Shown here: positions 43,393-48,179 of the stretch, one piece after another
How positions within the stretch are numbered: position 1 is the stretch's first letter
Layout: each line of letters begins with the position of its first letter
From: Chloroflexi bacterium UBA4733
Lineage (GTDB): Bacteria > Chloroflexota > UBA4733
Direction: 5' to 3'
Assembly (NCBI GenBank): GCA_002404055.1
Contig: DHIZ01000381.1
Span: forward strand, 5,598 to 53,776
Length of the DNA stretch: 48,179 bases
Notes under the pieces: model-generated
Database searches by the model: none
Told to the model about the DNA's origin: nothing
Seen by the model: the letters and a program-made list of their open reading frames with translations, nothing else
Made by a program: the position numbers and the translations under genes

Positions 43393-44937
43393 ATGACCGT
43401 ACACCTGCCCGCCAACGCCAACCTGGAACACCTTCGGCGTCAGGCCAAAGACCTGCTGAAAGGTCTCAAAGCCGGAGAAACTCTTGCTCTGGAGCGTGCC
43501 AAACCGTACCTGCCCCGCCTGTCCGGTGATACGGGTGCAGCCAGCCCAGGTGGCTTCAAGTTAGCCGAGGCGCAGTTGATCATCGGCCGCGAATACGGCT
43601 TCGCCAGTTGGCCGAAGCTGCAGCGAACGCTCGTCGCCCGGAAACCAACCAGGGAGGAGGGTATCGGTGAGGAATTGCTGGCGCAAGTCAAACTGGCCTT
43701 CCGCAGCGCTGATGTGGACCAGATCAAAGCGCTGCTCGTGCAGCACCCGGGGCTGGTCGCCAGGATCAACGACCCGCTCTTCGCCTTTGGCTCGCGCGCG
43801 ATCAGCGTGGTGCGGCGGAACCGGGAGCTCGTCGATCTGCTGCTAGCCCACGGGGCCGACCTCAATCTGAAGAGCGATTGGTGGGCCGGGGGCTTTGGCA
43901 TCCTGGAGGGCGCCGATCCAGAGACGGCAGCCTACCTCATCCAGCGCGGCGCCGTCGTCGATGTCCACGCCGCCGCCAGTCTGGGCATGCTCGACCGCCT
44001 GCGGCAACTCGTCGCGGCGGATCCCGCGCTGGTGAACGCCAGGGGCGGCGATGGCCAGCGACCGTTGCACCTGGCCCGGACGCCGGAGATCATCGACTTC
44101 CTGCTCGACCAGGGCGCCGACATCGACGCCCGCGACCTCGATCACGGCAGCACGCCAGCACAGTATGCCGTCAAGGAGCCGGAGAAGTGCCGCCGTCTGC
44201 TGCGGCGCGGCGCCCGGCCAGACATCTTCATGGCCATCATGCTGGGCGACGTCGCGCTGGTGGAGAAAGTGCTCACTGCCAACCCTGACTGCCTCCAGTC
44301 GCGCATCGGTCAAGGCGAGTTCGTCGCTCCGGGATCGGAGGGCGGCCACATCTACCTGTACGTGATCGGCGGCCATACCCGGCCCTTGCACCTGGCGGCG
44401 GAGTTGGGCCACCAGGCCATCGTCGCATTGCTTCTCCAGCACAGCACGCTGAGCGAGCGCTTGCTGCTGGCCTGCTGGCAGGCGGCTGGTGACACGGTGC
44501 GGGACCTGCTTGGTGCGTACCCCGACATGGTTCACTCGCTGTCGGCGCAGGATCAGCGCGTCATCTGTGATGCCGCCAGAGACAACCGTGTCGAAGCGGT
44601 GCGCCTGATGTTGCAGGCAGGGTTTGATGTGAATACGCGCGGGTACGAAGACGCTACCCCGCTGGACCGCGCCGCGATAATGGGGCGCCTGGCGATGGTC
44701 GATCTGTTGCTCGACCACCACGCCTCAGTCGACGTCACCAACCAGTTTGGTGGCGCACCGCTGGGAGCGTGCATCTGGGGCTCGGTCAACTTCCGCAACC
44801 GGACCGGCGACTACCCGGCCTGCGCGGAGCGCCTGATCGCTGCCGGCGCGAAACTGCCGGAGCAGGCGGGGGGCAGCCCGGCGGTGGTCGAAGTGCTGCG
44901 CCGGCATGGTGTGTTGGGGACCTCACCCGCTCGCTGA
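43393..44937 (+). CDS. Ankyrin-repeat protein
   Basis: A 514-residue protein. Residues 1-80 form the characteristic head of bacterial ankyrin proteins (LPANANLEHLRRQAKDLLKGL, LAEAQLIIGREYGFASWPKLQ). The rest is a run of ~10 ankyrin-like repeats, including NRELVDLLLAHGADLN, TPEIIDFLLDQGADIDARD, TRPLHLAAELGHQAIVALLLQH and ATPLDRAAIMGRLAMVDLLLDHHASVD. It is soluble and probably a protein-binding scaffold. ATG 43393 precedes the head motif; the frame is open upstream but that lies in the fabF-divergent intergenic region. Its last six codons and stop lie inside the inverted repeat 44913-45129, so an element insertion shaped its C-terminus. Confidence 0.9.
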   Translation: MTVHLPANANLEHLRRQAKDLLKGLKAGETLALERAKPYLPRLSGDTGAASPGGFKLAEAQLIIGREYGFASWPKLQRTLVARKPTREEGIGEELLAQVKLAFRSADVDQIKALLVQHPGLVARINDPLFAFGSRAISVVRRNRELVDLLLAHGADLNLKSDWWAGGFGILEGADPETAAYLIQRGAVVDVHAAASLGMLDRLRQLVAADPALVNARGGDGQRPLHLARTPEIIDFLLDQGADIDARDLDHGSTPAQYAVKEPEKCRRLLRRGARPDIFMAIMLGDVALVEKVLTANPDCLQSRIGQGEFVAPGSEGGHIYLYVIGGHTRPLHLAAELGHQAIVALLLQHSTLSERLLLACWQAAGDTVRDLLGAYPDMVHSLSAQDQRVICDAARDNRVEAVRLMLQAGFDVNTRGYEDATPLDRAAIMGRLAMVDLLLDHHASVDVTNQFGGAPLGACIWGSVNFRNRTGDYPACAERLIAAGAKLPEQAGGSPAVVEVLRRHGVLGTSPAR

Positions 44938-45129
44938 GGCTCGTACCCTCTCCTGGACGGAGAGGGTACGGGGAAGTGTGCGCGGTTGGGTAACAGTCCT
45001 CCTTCCGCTCGCCCATGAGCAGCGTGGGTGACCGAAGGAAGAACGATCATTGCCCAGTCAGCCGGTCCGCCCCAACCCTCTCCGTCCAGGAGAGGGTGCG
45101 AGCCTCAGCGAGCGGGTGAGGTCCCCAAC
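44913..45129. repeat. 55-bp inverted repeat element (MITE-like)
   Basis: Arms 44913-44967 and 45075-45129 are complementary with one mismatch and enclose 107 bases. Each arm contains its own hairpin (ACCCTCTCC with GGAGAGGGT). The left arm provides the stop codon of the ankyrin gene; the right arm ends close to the selD stop. Sequence style (CTCTCC...GGAGAGG) resembles the repeat at 11120-11221 but the arms are not the same. It lies between convergent genes. Confidence 0.8.
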
Positions 45130-45138
45130 CATTCACAC

Positions 45139-46182
45139 CTATGCGACCAGCGTCACGCCGCGCCCCACCGTCACCTCGCCGACTTCCCAACAGGGCTGGG
45201 GCAGCAGCATGTCCATGAACGCTGCAACCTGCTCCGGCGCGACCGCCAGCAGCAGGCCGCCGGAGGTTTCCGGGTCGTAGACGAGGTCGAGCAGTAGCGG
45301 GTCGAGGCCGGCCCCGGTGCTGACCTGAGGGCCGAAAAAGTCGTGATTACGGCCGAGGCCACCGGGAATGTAGCCTCCTTCCGCGTAGCGCCGTGCGCCG
45401 GGGAGCAGTGGCAGCCTGCCAAGCGAGAGGCGGAGGCCAACGCTCCCGGCCAGCGCCATCTCCTGCGCGTGCCCGACCAGCCCGAAGCCGGTGATGTCGG
45501 TGCAGGCGTGGGCGCTGGCGGCAAGGGCGGCGCGCGCCGCGGCCTGATTGAGTGTGGTCATGGAGGCTACGGCCGCTGCCACGTCGGCCTCGCCGGCCGC
45601 GTCGCTGCGTAACGCCGTCGTGATCACCCCCGTGCCGAGCGGCTTCGTCAGCAGCAGGCGATCCCCTGGTTGTGCGCCGCCCTTGCGCATGATGGCGTCC
45701 GGCCGGACCATCCCGGTGACGCAGAGACCGTACTTCGGCTCGCGGTCGCTCACGGTGTGGCCGCCGGCGATGACGCCGCCTGCCTGCGCCACCATCGCCG
45801 CGCCGCCTTCAAAGATGCGAGTCAGGATTTCCAGCGGCAGGTTATCGGGGAAGGCCGCCACGTTGAGCGCCAGCAGCACCTCGCCGCCCATGGCGAAGAC
45901 ATCGCTCATGGCGTTGGCAGCGGCGACCCGGCCAAAGTCGTAGGGATCGTCCACCACCGGCGGAAAGAAGTCCAGCGTCTGTACCAGGGCGCGCTCGCCG
46001 TCAAGCCGGAACACGGCGGCATCGTCGGCAGTATGCAGCCCGACCAGCAGGTCGGGGTGGTGGTGGAGGGTCAAAGGGCGCAGCACCTGCGCCAGGGCCT
46101 CAGGGCCCAGTTTCGACGCTCAACCGGCGCAACTGGCCAGCGATGTAAGACGAACACGCTCACGAATATCCATAGCCGCCAT
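45139..46182 (-). CDS. selD: Selenide, water dikinase, selenoprotein form (in-frame UGA)
   Basis: A 347-residue protein, the exact usual SelD length, when the UGA at 46122-46120 is read as selenocysteine. Residues 10-27 then read VRLTSLASCAGUASKLGP, where U-A-S-K matches the catalytic Cys-x-x-Lys of SelD. The rest is a normal SelD: TADDAAVF, QTLDFFPPVVDDP, ANAMSDVFAMGG, GGHTVSD, TDITGFGLVGHA and YDPETSGGLL. SelD makes selenophosphate from selenide and ATP for selenocysteine and selenouridine. A conventional caller would start at GTG 46086 and lose the active site. A SECIS-like hairpin follows the UGA. ATG 46182 or 46173 is the start; no strong ribosome-binding site is seen. It follows the HTH-PIN pair by 13 bases. 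Confidence 0.92.
46095..46108 (-). promoter_or_regulatory. SECIS-like hairpin of selD
   Basis: In the mRNA GGGCC and GGCCC pair around the loop CUGA, beginning 12 bases after the UGA. The loop lies 17-20 bases from the UGA and contains a G, matching the bacterial SECIS rule of a short stem-loop about 16-37 bases downstream. It would bind SelB. Confidence 0.7.
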
Positions 46183-46195
46183 GGTACCCGCGGCG

Positions 46196-46642
46196 TCAGC
46201 CCGGTGGCGTCGCGAGCATCCGCTTGCCATATTGAGCAAAGTGCTGATCGAAGGTGAAGGCGTCGACGATGACCAGCCGGTCCATGGCCGCAAAGCTGAT
46301 GGCGTCCGTCAGCGAGAACGTCTTGTCGGCATACCGGACCAGGATGGCACGCCCGCCCCGCTCGTCCGCGTCATCTGGGCGAACTACCCGGATTTCGCTG
46401 TTATCGATTTCCTGAAGCACCCGTAGGGCGATGCTCGGTCCGAGCCGAGCCAGCACCAACGCGTGCGTCTCGGCGAGGATCAAGTTGGTCGTATAGAGCA
46501 TGTATCGCTCGTCTGCCAGTTGCGCGGCGATGGCCCGTGCGGTGGCGTGGTTGCCCTCCCGACGATCAGCAAGCGCGTAGTAGGCGGAGGTATCCACAAA
46601 GGCATGGCCGTGATTGGAAGCGTAGAGGCGGCGCAACCTCAT
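46196..46642 (-). CDS. PIN-domain toxin (VapC-like)
   Basis: A 148-residue PIN protein with AFVDTSAYYALADRREGN (Asp), LILAETHALVLARLG (Glu) and LTDAISFAAMDRL (Asp), plus FDQHFAQYG near the end. The catalytic set is complete. The ATG overlaps the HTH-gene stop by four bases (ATGA). It resembles VapC-1 at 16219 in motif 1. It runs directly into selD in the same direction. Confidence 0.9.
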   Translation of the reverse strand: MRLRRLYASNHGHAFVDTSAYYALADRREGNHATARAIAAQLADERYMLYTTNLILAETHALVLARLGPSIALRVLQEIDNSEIRVVRPDDADERGGRAILVRYADKTFSLTDAISFAAMDRLVIVDAFTFDQHFAQYGKRMLATPPG

Positions 46643-46977
46643 TGCTGGTGGGCGCCGTAGGCATCTGCCAGATATTTGTGCTTATCGGCGGAAACATCAC
46701 CCGGACCATCTGACTCCGCAATGCCGACGATATTCCAAAGGCTGTCTGTATGGCTAAATCGCCCCTCGGCGGACAGCGCATGCTCTTCCGATTCTGACGC
46801 GCCCGCCATCACGGGTTCCAGCAGTTGCGCTACTGCCTCTCGCTGGATGCGCACACCGCGACCAACCTTCACTGCTGCTAGGCGGCCATCCGCCACATAG
46901 CGACGGATCGTCAGTGGCGAAACTCTGAGCAGTTGCGCCGTCTCGTGGACGGTTAGCAGATCGATAGCCACTACCAT
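46639..46977 (-). CDS. MerR/excisionase-type HTH protein, antitoxin partner of PIN gene
   Basis: About 112 residues. The N-terminal helix-turn-helix reads LTVHETAQLLRVSPLTIRRYVADGRLAAVKVGRGVRIQREAVAQLLEP, the helix-turn-helix_17 type seen in excisionases and in antitoxins. The C-terminal half is polar and would hold the toxin. The start is uncertain: ATG 46977, 46998 or 47010, or GTG 46971 with GGGGG seven bases upstream. It overlaps the PIN gene by ATGA. Two direct copies of ATATCAT (47014-47020 and 47024-47030) just upstream could be its operator. Confidence 0.85.
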   Translation of the reverse strand: MVVAIDLLTVHETAQLLRVSPLTIRRYVADGRLAAVKVGRGVRIQREAVAQLLEPVMAGASESEEHALSAEGRFSHTDSLWNIVGIAESDGPGDVSADKHKYLADAYGAHQQ

Positions 46978-47145
46978 ACCCCCAATCTGTTCATCCATGC
47001 CGATGATCATAGCATATCATTCGATATCATCCTTCATCTCCATGCCCGCCGTGTTCTATCCTGTTGGGTCGATCCCCCTCGCGCGCTACACTCTGGTTAG
47101 TCCGCGGCGCAGCACGGCGTCGCTGGTAGCAATGGAGAACAACGC

Positions 47146-48179
47146 TTGACTACTTGCCCCAACATCCTGCTCATCACGTCCGATCAACAGCACTGGGATA
47201 CGCTTGGCGTCAGTAACCCCCGCATTTCGACGCCGTCGCTGGACCGCCTTTGCCGGGAGGGGACGCGCTTTACGCGCGCCTACTGCCCCAACCCCGTCTG
47301 CTCTCCAACGCGGGCCAGTATCATCACCGGGCAGTATCCATCGCTGCACGGTTGCTGGACTATTGGCGTCAAGCTGCCGGAGGATGTGCCGACCGTGGGC
47401 GAGGCGCTGTCTGCCAACGGCTACCACACCTCCCTGATCGGCAAAGCGCACTTCCAGCCAACGGCGTCTCGCCCTGGCAGCGAGTCGTTGGAGGCGCAGC
47501 CAACGGTGCGTGACCTCGACTTCTGGCGCGGCTTTGGTGGTCCCTGGTACGGCTTCGATCACATTGAGCTGGCGCGCAACCACGCCGACGAGAGTCATGT
47601 CGGCCAGCACTACGCCATCTGGATGGAAGAACACGGCCTAACGAACTGGCGCGACTACTTCCAGCCGGTCAGTCCCGAAGAGAAACGGAACGCGCCCCGG
47701 CGCCAGCACCACTGGGACCTGCCGGAGCAGTTCCACTACACTACCTGGACGGGAGAGCGGACGATCGCCCAGATTGCAGAGAGCGCCGCCACCGACACTC
47801 CCTTCTTCTGCTGGGCCAGCTTCCATGACCCTCACCCACCCTATCTCGTCAGCGAGCCCTGGGCCTCCATGTACAAGGCAGAGGATATGGAGCCGGGCGA
47901 ACTGACGCCGGGTGAGCACGACACCAACCCGCCGACCTTCGGCCTGACGCAGCAGCAGCGGCCCGACTTCTCGCCCTGGAAGGAAGAGTTCGGTTCGCAT
48001 GGCTTCCAGAGCCACCTGCATCAGCGCGAGAAGCTGCAAAAGGACATCGCCATTTACTACGGCATGATCAGCTTCATCGACGATCAGGTCGGGCGGATTC
48101 TCCACCGGTTGGACGAGTTGGGGTTGGCCGAGAACACTATCGTCGTCTACAGCACCGACCACGGCCACTTCATCGGGCA
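47146..48179 (+). CDS. Sulfatase (formylglycine-type), N-terminal part
   Basis: The frame runs from TTG 47146 to the window end without a stop, giving 344 residues. It begins TTCPNILLITSDQQHWD (metal Asp13, Gln14), and the sulfatase signature has Cys52 in CSPTRAS, the residue converted to formylglycine. FHDPHPPY, YYGMISFIDDQVGRIL and YSTDHGHF (metal Asp and His) follow. TTG is used because GGAG lies eight bases upstream and the nearby in-frame ATG at 47132 is cut off by a stop. No signal peptide is seen, so it is a cytoplasmic sulfatase, perhaps acting on sulfated sugars. Confidence 0.92.
   Translation, partial: MTTCPNILLITSDQQHWDTLGVSNPRISTPSLDRLCREGTRFTRAYCPNPVCSPTRASIITGQYPSLHGCWTIGVKLPEDVPTVGEALSANGYHTSLIGKAHFQPTASRPGSESLEAQPTVRDLDFWRGFGGPWYGFDHIELARNHADESHVGQHYAIWMEEHGLTNWRDYFQPVSPEEKRNAPRRQHHWDLPEQFHYTTWTGERTIAQIAESAATDTPFFCWASFHDPHPPYLVSEPWASMYKAEDMEPGELTPGEHDTNPPTFGLTQQQRPDFSPWKEEFGSHGFQSHLHQREKLQKDIAIYYGMISFIDDQVGRILHRLDELGLAENTIVVYSTDHGHFIG

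Noticed and set aside
47132..47148. Second selenocysteine UGA: ATG 47132 followed by five codons and TGA before the sulfatase
   Set aside because: TTG 47146 with GGAG eight bases upstream explains the sulfatase start; there is no family reason for Sec there.

Overview
The window looks like a high-GC chromosome of a free-living heterotrophic bacterium, most probably a Chloroflexota member (Thermomicrobia/Sphaerobacter-like). The reasons are gene content (Uma2 endonucleases, a KaiC-type ATPase with a response regulator, a DUF3500 protein, an ankyrin protein with its usual LPANxNLEHL head, a ceramidase-like hydrolase, PhyH oxygenases) and Tat-like lipoprotein substrate-binding proteins with long Ala/Ser/Thr linkers. 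Taxonomy is an inference from content only. No rRNA, tRNA, CRISPR array or transposase gene was seen. Layout: (1) 1-9.3 kb holds peptidases of families M55 (twice, one cut by the window edge) and M28, a nitrilase-SBP-glycosidase operon, and two truncated SBP relics. (2) 9.3-15.7 kb is a plus-strand row: SBP, ceramidase-like hydrolase, SBP, DegT/StrS aminotransferase. (3) 15.9-25.2 kb has two VapBC pairs flanking a divergent sugar/sugar-acid locus: IclR-SBP-GH4-PhyH leftwards, DHDPS-family lyase plus IlvD/Edd dehydratase rightwards. (4) 25.3-30.7 kb holds a broken DNA methylase fused tail-to-tail with a broken histidine kinase, then KaiC-like ATPase, response regulator, DUF3500 and Uma2. (5) 30.9-37.3 kb is a minus-strand catabolic operon: Gfo/Idh oxidoreductase, a large GH67/GH20-like protein, Uma2, an enolase-superfamily sugar-acid dehydratase and an RraA-family protein. 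(6) 37.4-41.1 kb is a patchwork: hairpin element, an unknown two-gene operon with a near-perfect promoter, a TIM-barrel isomerase, a HEPN pair and a broken VapBC. (7) 41.2-48.2 kb holds rnc-fabF, an ankyrin protein, a selenocysteine-containing SelD, an HTH-PIN pair and the start of a sulfatase. How the parts fit: most genes serve capture and breakdown of plant- or cell-wall-derived carbohydrates, sugar acids and peptides. Binding lipoproteins deliver substrates, yet no permease or ATPase gene is present in 48 kb, so the SBPs must share translocators encoded elsewhere. The window also records much recent rearrangement: a duplicated promoter/leader that lost its gene in one copy, a 60-bp identical repeat between SBP genes, four different long inverted repeats, and at least six gene relics. 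The most solid overlooked item is selD, whose catalytic cysteine is encoded by an in-frame UGA followed by a SECIS-like hairpin, so standard gene calling would truncate it.
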